Assembly (NCBI GenBank): GCA_023229575.1
Contig: JALNYZ010000008.1
Location: 97,930 to 161,929 of the forward strand
From: Prolixibacteraceae bacterium
GTDB lineage: Bacteria > Bacteroidota > Bacteroidia > Bacteroidales > Prolixibacteraceae
DNA: 64,000 nucleotides
Reading direction: 5' to 3'
The position numbers and the translations under genes are program-made. How positions within the stretch are numbered: the first letter of the stretch is position 1; each line of letters starts with the position of its first letter. The notes beneath the pieces were generated by a model. That model had not been told where the DNA came from. It searched no databases and was given only the letters and a program-made list of their open reading frames with translations. Positions 24,963-36,300 of this stretch are shown here, piece by piece.

Positions 24963-27900
24963 ATGAAAAAAGGAAATCGCGCCAACGACTTCCTTAAAAA
25001 TGATCCATTTAGGAATTTTTTTAACAAACATTACAAAGGTATGAAAAAAAATTATTCAGACTGGGAATCGCTGTTCCATTCCCTAAAAAAAACACTTTTA
25101 ATTATGCGTATAGCTCTTGTACTATTGCTGGTTGGTTTTCTGCAAACCCGGGCAAACGATGCTTATTCGCAGAAAACCAAACTTTCTATCAGCTTCTCAA
25201 ATACACAATTGGCCAAGGTTCTTGATGAGATTGAGAACGAGAGCGAGTTTTTCTTTCTGTACAACGAAAAATTGATTGATGCCAATCGTATGATCTCTAT
25301 CGATGCAAAAGATGAGCGTATTGATGAGGTGTTGAAGACGCTTTTCGCGGGAACGGATGTGGAATACACCATCTCTGACCGTAAAATCATTCTGGCCCCT
25401 GCCTTTTTATCAGAATCACAGCAAGCAGGCAAAAAAGTAACCGGAAAAGTTACTGACTCTTCCGGGGCAACCCTCCCGGGCGTTTCTGTGATGCTCAAAG
25501 GAACTTCAACAGGGGTAATAACTGATTCCAACGGAAATTATTCACTGTCGGGTATTCCGGCGAATTCCATCCTTATATTCTCTTTTGTTGGAATGAAATC
25601 CCAGATGGTAACAATTGGGAACAAAACTGCAATTAATGTTGCTCTGGAGGAAGAATCTATTAATTTGGATGAGGTTGTTGCGATTGGATACGGTACAGTA
25701 AAAAAGCAGAATTTAACAAGCTCGATATCCAAAATTACAGATGATGCAATAAAGTTAAGAGCGATTCCAACCTTGAGTGAAGCTTTTGCCGGACAGTTGG
25801 CAGGGGTGAGGGCTCAGACTACTTCTGGTCGACCCGGTGCTGAACTCCAGATTAGAATTAGGGGGATCAATACAATCAATGGGAATACCAATCCCTTGTA
25901 CGTTGTTGATGGGATTGCCAGGGATGGAGTAGCAAATATCAACCCAAGTGATATTGCCACTATTCAGGTGCTAAAGGATGCTTCGGCAACTTCTATTTAT
26001 GGGGCCCGCGGAGGAAACGGTGTTATTCTGATTGAAACCAAACAGGGAACTGGCAAGCCAACTTTCGAGTTTGAATCATTCTACGGATTACAGGAGCCGA
26101 GCAAGAAAATGCCAATGATGACTGGAAACGAGTATATTTCCTATATGACCTGGGCAAGGAATGACACTTGGTTACAGCAGGGGCATTCAATGAACGATCC
26201 AATGACATCCAGGCCGGTTTCCCTTCAAATTCCAAGCACATGGAATGATTTATTAAATAAAGGAACAGATTGGCAAAATGCCATTTTTAATACGGCCCCA
26301 ATTCAAAGCTATCAGTTATCAGCCTCAACAAAGAATGATTTAGGAAGTATATTTGTATCCGGAGGCTATTTTGATCAAGATGGTATTGTTTTCAATACAG
26401 TTTATAGACGCATGAATTTCAGGTTCAACGGTATCGTTAATGTCAGTGACCGCATTAAAATTGGAATGAATGTGGCGCCATCCTATTCAGAACAAGATGC
26501 CAGAGGGGCTGAAGGAAAAGAACTGGTAATCCATCATGCCTTAAACCAAACTCCGTTGGCATCCCTTACATCTGCAACGAGGGACTGGGGCTATCCGGCA
26601 GGCATCGGACAGGTATACCCGAACCCTCTGCAACAATTGAAAGAAACAACAGATAATACCAAAGTAAGTACAGTCAATACTTCATTATGGGGGCAATTTG
26701 AAATCATAAAGGGTCTTACATTTAAATCTCAATATGGTTATGATCATGGAAGTTCTGTATATGAGTATTTTATGCCTGGGAATGTAACATACAGTAATGG
26801 GAATGTTTCAGTTGGAAATAGTTACTCAGCAACATCTGAAGACCGGTCGATCCAAAATACATTGTCGTATGATAAAATATTTGGGCTACATACCCTGAAT
26901 GTTATTGTCGGGCAGGGGGCAGAGACACACAAGAGCTATCTGATTTCAGCGAACGCCACAGGATGGCCCAATGATAATGTGACAACCTTGAATGTAGCAC
27001 AAACACCTACGCAGGCTTCAACAAGTAAGAACCAAAATAATGGAACATCATTTTTTGGAAGGTCAAGCTATAGCTTCAACGATAAATATTTACTGAATGC
27101 AAGTCTTCGCTATGATGGTTCTTCCAGATTCGGGGCAAACAACAAATGGGGACTCTTCCCTGCAGTATCTGCCGGATGGAAAATCAACAGGGAATCTTTT
27201 TTAAGCGATGCCAAATGGATTAATTTGTTAAAACTTAGGGCAGCTTGGGGAAAGGCCGGAAATAACCGGATTGGAAATTACGATTTTTTGGCTAAACTTG
27301 CCTTGGATAATGCCGTTTGGGGCAATAAAATTGTTAGCGGGATAGCCCCCAGCAATATAGAAAATCCAAATTTGAAGTGGGAATCAACGGCAACAACTGA
27401 CATTGGTTTTGATTTTACAGGCTTTAACAACAGGATACAAGTGAATTTTGATTACTATAATAATAAAACCAGTAATCTTCTCTTCAACGTTCCTATCCCC
27501 ACCACATCAGGGTTTCCAAGTTTCAGGACCAATCTGGGATCAGTACAGAACGAAGGATGGGAAATCGATTTAACCTCTTATAATACCACAGGAACCTTTA
27601 AATGGACCACGTCTGTTAACCTTTCGCATGAAAAGAATAAGGTACTCGACATGGGCAGTGTTACCCAGTTTATCAGTACTAACCTGGAAGGACAATTTAT
27701 TACCCGTGTGGGTGGCCCTGTTTCACAGTACTATGTATATCAAACGAATGGCATTTTGTTACCATCTGATTTTGATAGCAATAAGAAAGCGTTGGTTGCA
27801 ATTTTACCTGGGCAAGTAGTAGGTAACTACAAGTATGTGGATGTAAATAAAGATGGGGTGATCAATGCGTCAGATTTGGCTCCTTATGGTAATAATATCC

Positions 27901-28442
27901 CTTCTTTGATTTATGGTTTAACAAACACATTCCAATATAAAAATTTTGAAGTCAGTGTTTTATGTCAGGGTCAGATCGGTGGTGATATTATGTTCCTTGG
28001 TTCAAGGCATCTTGATGCCGGTGCTACTTGGGGAGTAAATCAATTTAATAGATGGCTGCATTCATATAAGCCTGATTATGGCGCTGGAGGAAATCCAGTC
28101 CCAAGTATTGCAGGAGTAGACTTGTCCTGGGATGGCAAAACTCAGTACGCCAATGGCGGTAATTATTCAGACAATGACAACTCAAGAATTTATGATGGGA
28201 CCTTTTTCAGAGTCAAAAATATCACATTTAGTTACACCCTGCCCAAAAAGATTCTAAGTAGGACCATCTTAAAAGCGGCAAAAATCTATGCTTCAGCCGA
28301 TAACCTACTAACAATTGATAATTACCCTGGCTATGATCCGGAAACAAACAGTTTTGGGAATGCGACCACCATGCCCGGAGTTGACTATGTGACTTATCCT
28401 TTGTCAAGGAAATATACCTTGGGCGTTAAAATAACCTTTTAA
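24963..28442 (+). CDS. SusC/RagA TonB-dependent transporter with STN signalling domain
   Basis: An 1159-residue outer-membrane transporter. A long N-terminal leader ends in a hydrophobic signal segment (about 45-60). Next come an STN/secretin-N domain (about 70-140), a carboxypeptidase-regulatory-like domain (VTGKVTDSSGATLPGVSVML, about 158-235), the TonB plug (GYGTVKKQNLTSSISK through DASATSIYGARGGNGVI) and a C-terminal 22-strand barrel ending in KITF. The STN domain means it should signal to the FecR protein encoded just upstream. It acts with the SusD lipoprotein 10 bp downstream to import oligosaccharides in a TonB-driven way. Confidence 0.95.
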   Translation: MKKGNRANDFLKNDPFRNFFNKHYKGMKKNYSDWESLFHSLKKTLLIMRIALVLLLVGFLQTRANDAYSQKTKLSISFSNTQLAKVLDEIENESEFFFLYNEKLIDANRMISIDAKDERIDEVLKTLFAGTDVEYTISDRKIILAPAFLSESQQAGKKVTGKVTDSSGATLPGVSVMLKGTSTGVITDSNGNYSLSGIPANSILIFSFVGMKSQMVTIGNKTAINVALEEESINLDEVVAIGYGTVKKQNLTSSISKITDDAIKLRAIPTLSEAFAGQLAGVRAQTTSGRPGAELQIRIRGINTINGNTNPLYVVDGIARDGVANINPSDIATIQVLKDASATSIYGARGGNGVILIETKQGTGKPTFEFESFYGLQEPSKKMPMMTGNEYISYMTWARNDTWLQQGHSMNDPMTSRPVSLQIPSTWNDLLNKGTDWQNAIFNTAPIQSYQLSASTKNDLGSIFVSGGYFDQDGIVFNTVYRRMNFRFNGIVNVSDRIKIGMNVAPSYSEQDARGAEGKELVIHHALNQTPLASLTSATRDWGYPAGIGQVYPNPLQQLKETTDNTKVSTVNTSLWGQFEIIKGLTFKSQYGYDHGSSVYEYFMPGNVTYSNGNVSVGNSYSATSEDRSIQNTLSYDKIFGLHTLNVIVGQGAETHKSYLISANATGWPNDNVTTLNVAQTPTQASTSKNQNNGTSFFGRSSYSFNDKYLLNASLRYDGSSRFGANNKWGLFPAVSAGWKINRESFLSDAKWINLLKLRAAWGKAGNNRIGNYDFLAKLALDNAVWGNKIVSGIAPSNIENPNLKWESTATTDIGFDFTGFNNRIQVNFDYYNNKTSNLLFNVPIPTTSGFPSFRTNLGSVQNEGWEIDLTSYNTTGTFKWTTSVNLSHEKNKVLDMGSVTQFISTNLEGQFITRVGGPVSQYYVYQTNGILLPSDFDSNKKALVAILPGQVVGNYKYVDVNKDGVINASDLAPYGNNIPSLIYGLTNTFQYKNFEVSVLCQGQIGGDIMFLGSRHLDAGATWGVNQFNRWLHSYKPDYGAGGNPVPSIAGVDLSWDGKTQYANGGNYSDNDNSRIYDGTFFRVKNITFSYTLPKKILSRTILKAAKIYASADNLLTIDNYPGYDPETNSFGNATTMPGVDYVTYPLSRKYTLGVKITF

Positions 28443-28452
28443 AAACTAAGCG

Positions 28453-29946
28453 ATGAAAAAATATTTGATATTTCTGTTAATTGCCTTCTCAGGAATTTTC
28501 CTGACAGGATGTGACAATTTTCTGACGCTTGTTCCTAATTCGGAATACAGTGTGGAAGGAGCTTATAAAACACAAATTGATTTTGAACAAGCCATTGCCG
28601 CAGTCTATTCGCAACAACAAAAACATTTTCAGGGGGCTGAATGTTGGTTTCGGGGAATCATATCCAGAGGTGACGAAACAACCGGAGGTTGGGCTGGTGG
28701 CCTTCCTGCGGAATATGTGTTTGGGCTGAATGTTTTTACTGATACTCCGGTGAATGCATGGGCATACAGGGAATGGCAATCGTTTTGGAAAATTATTGCC
28801 CGATGCAATATTATCCTTGACAAAATTGATCCGGTCACATTTCCAGACCCGATCTTGAAGGACAATATTAAAGGGGAAGCCTATATTCTGAGAGCCTGGG
28901 CTTATCATTACCTTGCGATGCAGTTTGGTGGAATGCCATTGATTGCCACTTCAGTGACTGCTGATGAGGCGAAAAAAATTGCCCGTTCAACGAAGGAACA
29001 AACATTGGCTTTTGCTGGAGAAGACTATAAAAAAGCAGTAACATTGCTCCCGGTAGCCTGGCCCGCAGCCAAATTAGGCAGGGCAACCAAGTATGCAGCG
29101 GAAGGAATGCTGGCACGCCTCTATCTTTTCCAATCTAACTTTGCAGCGGCAAAGCCATTGTTAAGTGATGTAATATCATCGGGTAAATATGTGATGGAAA
29201 GTAATTATAAGAATTGCTTTGTAGACTCAAAAGAAAATGGTCCTGAACGGGTCTGGGAAGTTCAGTTTACTGGAGGGCTTTTGGGTGAAGGACAGGGGTT
29301 TTCAAATGGATGTCTGCCCGAACAATTTAGAGATTTAACGATTATGCCATTCCCGGGAGGATCAACGGCCATGCCTGTTGCCAAAAGCTTTTATAAAGCT
29401 TTTGAAACAGGGGACAAGCGCAGGGATATTTCCATAATTAAGGGGGTGAATCTGACTACAGGCAGGGATACTGCCATCAGTTATATATTAAAATATATAC
29501 CCTATGATACTTATACTCCGAGGTCTAAAGTTGATTGGGCCAATAATCTTCCCATTCTCAGATACACCGATGTTAAAATGATGTATGCCGAAGCGCTAAA
29601 TGAGACAGGGTACGTTGCTAATGGAGAAGCATTTAGTATATTGAATGAAGTAAGGACCAGGGCTGGTCTTCCTTCGCTTACAGCAACAGAGTTACCCAGT
29701 CAGGTATCCTTTAGAAATGCTATCATCAAAGAGCGTAAGTTCGAATTCGCTTTTGAAGGTTTGCGTTGGTTCGATTTGGTGCGTTGGGGAATTGCCCAGA
29801 ATGTAATGAACCAATTCTTTGCGCTACCGGAGCAGGGGATTGGATTGTATTCAATGAAACCTCATCAGACCATTTTCCCGATTCCTTTTCAGGAACTGTC
29901 GAATTACAATGATGATAAAATAATGTTTCAAAATCCGGGTTATTAG
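28453..29946 (+). CDS. SusD/RagB-family outer-membrane glycan-binding lipoprotein
   Basis: A 497-residue lipoprotein (lipobox LTGC, C20). It has the SusD features: an N-terminal NFL..P segment, TPR-like helices with AYILRAWAYHYLAMQFGGMP (about residues 140-160), and a C-terminal RagB/SusD segment with ERKFEFAFEGLRWFDLVRW. It forms the lid of the SusC transporter encoded 10 bp upstream and binds the glycan at the cell surface. A nested hairpin after the stop probably ends this transcript. Confidence 0.95.
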   Translation: MKKYLIFLLIAFSGIFLTGCDNFLTLVPNSEYSVEGAYKTQIDFEQAIAAVYSQQQKHFQGAECWFRGIISRGDETTGGWAGGLPAEYVFGLNVFTDTPVNAWAYREWQSFWKIIARCNIILDKIDPVTFPDPILKDNIKGEAYILRAWAYHYLAMQFGGMPLIATSVTADEAKKIARSTKEQTLAFAGEDYKKAVTLLPVAWPAAKLGRATKYAAEGMLARLYLFQSNFAAAKPLLSDVISSGKYVMESNYKNCFVDSKENGPERVWEVQFTGGLLGEGQGFSNGCLPEQFRDLTIMPFPGGSTAMPVAKSFYKAFETGDKRRDISIIKGVNLTTGRDTAISYILKYIPYDTYTPRSKVDWANNLPILRYTDVKMMYAEALNETGYVANGEAFSILNEVRTRAGLPSLTATELPSQVSFRNAIIKERKFEFAFEGLRWFDLVRWGIAQNVMNQFFALPEQGIGLYSMKPHQTIFPIPFQELSNYNDDKIMFQNPGY

Positions 29947-29958
29947 TAGTCAATGAAT

Positions 29959-30048
29959 TAATTTCTGATGGGGCTATTACATGTGGTTTCGGGAATTTTT
30001 ATCCTATTTTCCGGAAACGATAATTGTAAAATGCCTCATCAGAAATTA
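29959..30048 (+). terminator. Nested hairpin after the first SusCD pair
   Basis: TAATTTCTGATGGGGC (29959-29974) pairs with GCCTCATCAGAAATTA (30033-30048) with one mismatch. Inside, GTTTCGGGAA (29986-29995) pairs with TTCCGGAAAC (30009-30018). A T-rich tract (TTGTTTTAATTT) follows. This fits a transcription terminator or a processing site between susD and the downstream glycosidase. The rest of 29947-30187 is AT-rich with nothing else visible. Confidence 0.55.
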
Positions 30049-30187
30049 TTGTTTTAATTTCCTTCGTATTTAATTGCCAATTAATTGCAATCAGATATAT
30101 TTAATAAAATGCTGATCCTTATCAGGTAGTAGATTTTTTCGCGTTTTAAAATATCCATTCCTGGTTAAATAGCTTAAATTAATCATA

Positions 30188-32200
30188 ATGAATAAAAATA
30201 TTTTTGTATTACTTATTCTGGTTTTTATATTACCCTTCAAATACCTTAAAGCATATTCTAAAACTTCAGATAAGAATCCTACTTCAGAAGTCGCGATAAC
30301 AATTAATAATACAGATAAGGCGGTTATCGTAATAGGTCAGCATGCCTCTTTGCAAGAGTCAAATATCGTGCATCTTCTTCAACAAAAGATCAGGGAAAAA
30401 TCACAATTGTTGATTCCAATCATTGAGGAGAAGGCATTTAGTTTTTCTCAGACAGAATTTAATACAATCATAATTCCGGGGTGGGAAAATAGCAGCAAAT
30501 TACTGGCAGGAACAATGCGTAATTTAAATCTGGTTCTTCCTGATAAGAGAGAGGGTTTTCAACTATTTACATCAAGATACCAATCCAAAAATATTGTGCT
30601 GATTGGCGGATCGGATGAGTTAGGAATCTTGTTTGGCGAAGGAAAATTATTAAGGACATCGAATTATAAAGAGGGGCAAATGACCGTGCACCCATTAAAT
30701 ATCAATGAAATACCAAAAGATGACCAAAGGGGGATATATTTTGCAATCCACGACAACAATTGGTATGAAGATATTCCTGATATGGGGAAAATCAAAGATT
30801 TAATCGATGAACAAGGATTGTGGGGTTCCAATATTTTATGGTTGTGGTTTGATATATCACAGTATCACAAGAGTCCCTTTGAAAATAGCTCTGACAGCAG
30901 GTCTAAATGGACAAGGATAAAACAAGTGGCCAAGGCTGCCAATGATATGGGAATGAAAGTTGGATTTACCGAAATTGCGAATGCCGGATATCTTGACCAG
31001 GTTACTGAGAAGCTAAAAGCGACCGGGGGAGATCCGCCCGAAGGATTACTCTGCCCACATGCAAACAATGATGAAGCGATGAACATCATGGAATCGAATT
31101 ACAGGGAGTTATATCGGGATTTAAAGAAAAGCGGTATACTTGTTAATGCCTTTGATATAGGATTTTACGATAGGGGAGGTTGTCATTGCGACCTTTGCAG
31201 GCCATGGGTAAAAACGGGCATAACCTTTATTGGGGCCCGCCACGCAAAAACCATAAAGGAGTATTATCCAAACTGCGACTTTCATATCAATGATTGGCAC
31301 TTCGATATTCATGACGGCGTCAACGAGATCGAATGGACCAAAGACTATTTAAAAACTTCGAAACCTGATTGGATAAATGGCATTTACAGAAGTGATCGTA
31401 GTGTCTGGGATTCATGGAATGGCTTAAATCCAAAATACGATGTTGCAACATTTTTTGATATATCGATGATTGGAGGATGGGGCGGATTTGGTGCCAATCC
31501 GTTTCCAAACAGGCTGGATAGATTTTTCAAAGGCATGCTTGACAACGGCATAAAAGGTGGTATGGCCTATACTGAAGGCATATTTGACGACATAAATAAA
31601 GTATTGGTACTTCAGCACCATTGGGGCATATGCACCAGTGACAGTATATTGAAGGAGTATGCCAAATGGTATTTAGGTGCGGACAAAGAAGCGCAGCAGT
31701 CTTTCGCTAATCTTATGTTTGACCTGGAATCCGAATGGTCTGATATCTATGGAAACTGGTGGGGGCAATTTTTAGATGTAAAACCTCAATTGGCTGTTAA
31801 AAAGAGATTTGACAAGTTGGAGGCTTTGTTGGCAGGGGAAATAAAAGAGAGCTGGAGGTGGATGTTGGTCCATGCAAGGGTCAATTTAGCTCAATTGGCT
31901 ATAGAAATCTCCGGCTTGAATGGAAGCGGTTATAACGAATTTTATTCTGAAATTGGCCGTTTAATATCTGATAAAGAAGCTAATAAGATCATCGTTAAAA
32001 AGTTGGTCAAGGAGCAGGAAGTGTGGCTAACCCAAAAAACAGAGCTATTTGATAAAGAATATCAAGCGTTGTATTACGGTATTTATGAAGGTATGAAAAA
32101 TGGTATGTACGGGAGTATGGCGCCTGACCCAACCAGGTTCATAAAAGGATTTAACCGGGGGGAAAAATGGAAAGAATTATTTGGAAACAACGGTAAATAA
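30188..32200 (+). CDS. Secreted glycosidase-like protein, GH20/GH67-type N-terminal domain, CxCxxC motif
   Basis: A 670-residue exported protein (N-terminal hydrophobic segment about 4-22). Residues about 45-170 resemble the small alpha/beta domain in front of GH20, GH67, GH84 and GH115 barrels (TDKAVIVIGQHASL...FNTIIIPGWENS...IVLIGGSDELG). A predicted TIM barrel follows (RGIYFAIHDNNWYE, LWGSNILWLWFDIS). It contains GGCHCDLCRPW with C332, C334, C337, a cysteine pattern seen in DUF4838-type putative glycosidases. The exact family and substrate are unknown. It converges with the AraC gene at 20 bp distance. Confidence 0.6.
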   Translation: MNKNIFVLLILVFILPFKYLKAYSKTSDKNPTSEVAITINNTDKAVIVIGQHASLQESNIVHLLQQKIREKSQLLIPIIEEKAFSFSQTEFNTIIIPGWENSSKLLAGTMRNLNLVLPDKREGFQLFTSRYQSKNIVLIGGSDELGILFGEGKLLRTSNYKEGQMTVHPLNINEIPKDDQRGIYFAIHDNNWYEDIPDMGKIKDLIDEQGLWGSNILWLWFDISQYHKSPFENSSDSRSKWTRIKQVAKAANDMGMKVGFTEIANAGYLDQVTEKLKATGGDPPEGLLCPHANNDEAMNIMESNYRELYRDLKKSGILVNAFDIGFYDRGGCHCDLCRPWVKTGITFIGARHAKTIKEYYPNCDFHINDWHFDIHDGVNEIEWTKDYLKTSKPDWINGIYRSDRSVWDSWNGLNPKYDVATFFDISMIGGWGGFGANPFPNRLDRFFKGMLDNGIKGGMAYTEGIFDDINKVLVLQHHWGICTSDSILKEYAKWYLGADKEAQQSFANLMFDLESEWSDIYGNWWGQFLDVKPQLAVKKRFDKLEALLAGEIKESWRWMLVHARVNLAQLAIEISGLNGSGYNEFYSEIGRLISDKEANKIIVKKLVKEQEVWLTQKTELFDKEYQALYYGIYEGMKNGMYGSMAPDPTRFIKGFNRGEKWKELFGNNGK

Positions 32201-32219
32201 TTTAGGATAAAATGGATTG

Positions 32220-33086
32220 TTATTCGATCTGTATTTTCTTATAACTCAGCGGGGTAAAACCTGTTATTCTTTTAAATTGCCGTATGAAGTATGATTCGTT
32301 GGTGTAGCCTATGATGTAACAAATTTCCGCGACCGTGGAATCCCCTTCAGCCAAAAGGCGACATGCATTTGAGATCCTGATTTCATTTAAGAGCTGAATA
32401 AAGGTTTTATTGGTCCTTTTTTTGAAATAACGACAAAAGGCCGGTTTGGAAAGATAGGCAATGGAAGCTGCTTTATCAAGTGAAATTTCCTCCTGGAAAT
32501 TGTGAATGACATAGGTATAGACTTTGTTGAGCCGATCAGAGTCACTCTCATTGATGATATTTTGAACAATAGGACTGGCCAGGAACCGATATTCTTTTTG
32601 GGAGGTTATGATTTCAAGAATGGATAATAAGTGGGTAATACGGTTAAAACCCACCGAACTGGTAATGGATTTCATTAGAAGGCTCACTTGGCTAAGTGTT
32701 TCACCGGTTAGTTTCAACCCCCTTCTGGAAAGTTGAAATAGTTTAAGGATGCTTTTTGATTCGGGTAATTGCCAAAATTGTTCCCCAAAGATTTCCGTTT
32801 TGAACAGGATGAATATGACTTCGGAATAGAGGCCATTATTTTCAATGGTATATTTTTTATCACTATACCAAACATGAGGGACATTCTGTCCAATCATTAC
32901 CAGGTCGCCAGGGCCAAAACTACTGATTGAATCTCCGACAAAGAGTGTCCCGGTACCTTCGAGAATCAGCATAATCTCGATATCCGGATGAAACTGAAGT
33001 GGATTGGTGAAGTAAGGAATTTTTACTTGCTCCACATAGAAGGAGAGGTTAATGTTTGCTTCTATCTTTTGAAAAACAGGATGCAT
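32220..33086 (-). CDS. AraC-family transcriptional regulator
   Basis: A 288-residue regulator. The N-terminal cupin-type sensor covers about residues 20-110 (FHPDIEIMLILEGTGTLFVG, PGDLVMIGQNVPHVWYSD). The C-terminal double HTH covers about 185-285 (LDKAASIAYLSKPAFCRYFK, and AEICYIIGYTNESYFIRQFKR before GFTPLSYK). It is transcribed divergently from the eight-gene enzyme operon starting at 33307 and is its likely sugar-responsive activator. An inverted pair of 10-bp sites lies in the shared upstream region. Confidence 0.92.
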   Translation of the reverse strand: MHPVFQKIEANINLSFYVEQVKIPYFTNPLQFHPDIEIMLILEGTGTLFVGDSISSFGPGDLVMIGQNVPHVWYSDKKYTIENNGLYSEVIFILFKTEIFGEQFWQLPESKSILKLFQLSRRGLKLTGETLSQVSLLMKSITSSVGFNRITHLLSILEIITSQKEYRFLASPIVQNIINESDSDRLNKVYTYVIHNFQEEISLDKAASIAYLSKPAFCRYFKKRTNKTFIQLLNEIRISNACRLLAEGDSTVAEICYIIGYTNESYFIRQFKRITGFTPLSYKKIQIE

Positions 33087-33107
33087 GTCAAATTTGTGTT
33101 ATTTATA

Positions 33108-33175
33108 GATACAATATTTCAACACTAATAATTCACAATGATGTAATATTGAAGTGGTGTAAAATATATTGTATC
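33108..33175. promoter_or_regulatory. Inverted GATACAATAT half-sites between the AraC gene and the enzyme operon
   Basis: GATACAATAT (33108-33117) and its exact reverse complement ATATTGTATC (33166-33175) lie 48 bp apart in the 220-bp divergent gap. They are candidate operators for the AraC protein; the size suits paired AraC-type half-sites. The rest of the gap is AT-rich without a clear TAnnTTTG box towards 33307. Confidence 0.4.
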
Positions 33176-33306
33176 CTTATGTGTTAGTAAAAATAACAAA
33201 TTTATAACCAAAATAGCGAAAGTAATTTAAAGTGTTAATTTTCCATTCTTTGCTCCCCTGAGTGCCATTCTTTAAATTTATCTTTAACAATTACACCTGA
33301 CAGTTT

Positions 33307-36300
33307 ATGATAAAATTGAAATTGTATATAGTGACAGTTATAATGCTGTTGTGTAATTATAGTGAAAAATTATACGGGCAGACCAATGTTAAGACTGTTG
33401 GTAAGTGTTTGGAAATCAATGGAAAATTCAATTCTGAACTTAAGGATGGATTACCGGAAGGATGGATCCCTAACAAACCCGGTTATTGGGACGAAGAGGG
33501 AACCATTTCATTGAAAAAAATTACCGGCACAAAAATAAACGCATTGCAGGTTACTACGAAAACCAAGGCAGTACGTCTATACTACAATCAGCATTGGCCA
33601 ATAGTTAAGGGTGACAAATGCGTTGTCAGGGCGATTGTCAAAGGCAAAGGCGGGGTTGATTTGGGGGTATATTACCATCAGGCGAGTCGTAGCTTGATAA
33701 AGGGTTTTGCTGTAACTGAAGAATGGAGTGAATATAAGGCGGAAATCACGGTTCCGGAAGCCAATCCTGAGATTAGCGAAATAGTTGTTGTGATAGGGGC
33801 AAGTCCGGGTGCAACGGTAGAATTTGCGGAAGTTACGGCCACGATCATCAAAGAGGGGCTGTCAGGATCCCTTTCGGATGGAGATTCATTAAGCTTCACT
33901 GAACCTGTTTTGTCGGAGAATGAACGTCTTTGGAAAATTGCCAATGTAAGGGAATATTTCCTGATTGACAGGCAAATGGATGACAACATCCGGCAATTCC
34001 TGGCATTGAAACAGCAAGCCAAAAAAATGATCAGGAACAACGAAACAGCCAATGGTTCAGTACTGATCAGGAAGTACGACGATATGATTGCCGGGATCCG
34101 TGTTCCTACGAAACGGCTGGTTGCAGGGATTGACCGACATGATGTAACAGCCCTTTTGTATGTAAATGGCGAAGAAGTTACACTCTCTTCTTCCGGAAAG
34201 TACGCAGTATCAATAAATGAAGGCTTGAACATCATTGGCATGAAGGTGATGGTAAATGGTAAATCTCCAGGATTGCGCTTGCGGATCCCTGGTCAGCCCG
34301 AACTGGAAAGCCGTTGGCGGGTCGGTAGTGCCACCGATGACACATGGCTTAGCCCTGCTTTTGATGACCAATCCTGGAGAAAAGCGGAGTTTGACAAGGA
34401 TGGATATCTGATTGTACCGAAAAGTTTTGACGGTGCGGTCTGTTTCCGTCAAATCATCCTGTGGGGCGATCATCATTACAGTGGATTGCCCTGTATCCAG
34501 CCCAAGGTGCGGGAGTGGGGTTTTTCTGTAAAGAGTCTGGAAACGCTGTTCCTTGCCCTCTATTCACCATCACCGCTACCTTTTGCGCTTGAGGACTACG
34601 AGTTTGTACTGGACCTGCCCAAAGGCTTCCACCTACTTAAAGAGAAGTATACGGATGATGCAAAGGGTAGAAATTTTAACAGGAGGCCAAAAAAAGTAAC
34701 AGAGGAGGCAATACACCATGAAAATCAACCCTATACCAGGTATCGGTTGACATTCGAACCCGAATTTGTCCCGGCCAGGGGAACCGGAGGAGAAAGCAAC
34801 CAGGCTTCCCTGATTCCGGTTCTACTCGATAAATCAAAAGGTGCAGGCGCCCTGTGCAGGTTTTATTTCAGGCGCCTTGCTTCGGGTAACCTGACCGAGC
34901 TTGAACAGACACTTCCTGTGCGTATTCTGCCACCTCTCAACGGGCGCATGCCAAAGAAAGTGATGCTGGCTCAGTATTGTTCTGAACCCTGGGCCTATAG
35001 TTATATCAGGTCCAACTTATTTCCTGAACATTTTGAGTCGCATATGCGTCAGTCCCTGGATGTCGGTTTTAATTCATGGTTCCTGCACAACATTGCAGGG
35101 GACTACGTGAAAAAGGTGTATGACCGTGTGATTGAACGGGGAGGAATTGTTGTACTCGCTGGTGCGAACTATCCCATCCGTTACCCATTTGTCACGGCAG
35201 AGACTGCCCTCGGAAAATTAACGCTCACTGTGCCTGAGTTCCGCCTCAAATATTTTAACCAACCGGAAAGAGGCACCAAGGTCGGAGAATATTGTCGTTC
35301 CTATGTTACAGGGGAAGGCCTGGCAAGGTTCAGGGAGGCTGTCAAAAAGGATATTACCCGGAAAATATTTGGGTCTGATAAAGTTGCCGGATTTCCAAAA
35401 GCCTCCATCTATTGGGTCGACTGGGAGGAAAAAATCTGGAAGGGTTCTGGCAAAGGAAGTTACTGTTTCTGCGACAACTGTAAAAAATCGTTTCGTGAGT
35501 TCGCCAAACTATCTGACACAACTGATCTATCCGACAGTGCTATCCTGAAGAACCACAAAGACGGATGGAAGGCGTTCCGCGAAGAGCTTGACGGGCGTAT
35601 AAACGGAGTGGTGCACGAAGTCTGCAACGAACTGGGTGTCAAATACATGTTTTATGATGATGCGTTCAACGACGGACACTGGTTGGCATCAAGGGGGAAA
35701 ATGGACATCGCCTATCCCGGCTGGCCGGGTGACGGCACTGCAGTCGGTTATGGATCAGGCAATAGCACGAGAAACTTTCCCGTGAAACAAGAGAGCCTCG
35801 ACGAGCGTATGGCCTTCTTCCGTGAGAAAATGGGACAATCCCGAATACACGGACAACTGTTCGCGACAGTCTTCGACATGGGATGGGTTAAGCCTGGCAC
35901 CAGCTGGACGCAGAGATCCGGATCGACCGTTGATGGATTCATTAACGCCAAGGGGGTAAAGTCACAAATTTTACGCGTAATTGCCTCATTTCATGCCGGG
36001 GTAGATCTGGGTTCATCCTTAAACCGCTGCGCCGGCCAGCTCTATTATATAGGCGAAGCAACCAGGATTATCACTGCTTTTGAGAACCTTTTCTACGAGG
36101 GAAAACGGGAAGACAATCTGGCGGTTTCTGAACAACTGAAATACCCGAACCTGCTAGTCCTAAGAAAAGGGGATGAGCGGCTGGTATTGTTGTTCAATGA
36201 AACAGACAAGCCAATAACGGTGAGGTTAAACAACAAAGACCTGAAAAAAGGGCAGGAGGCTTTGGTATTCGAAAGTTCGGAGAAGATAAGCAATCCGGGA

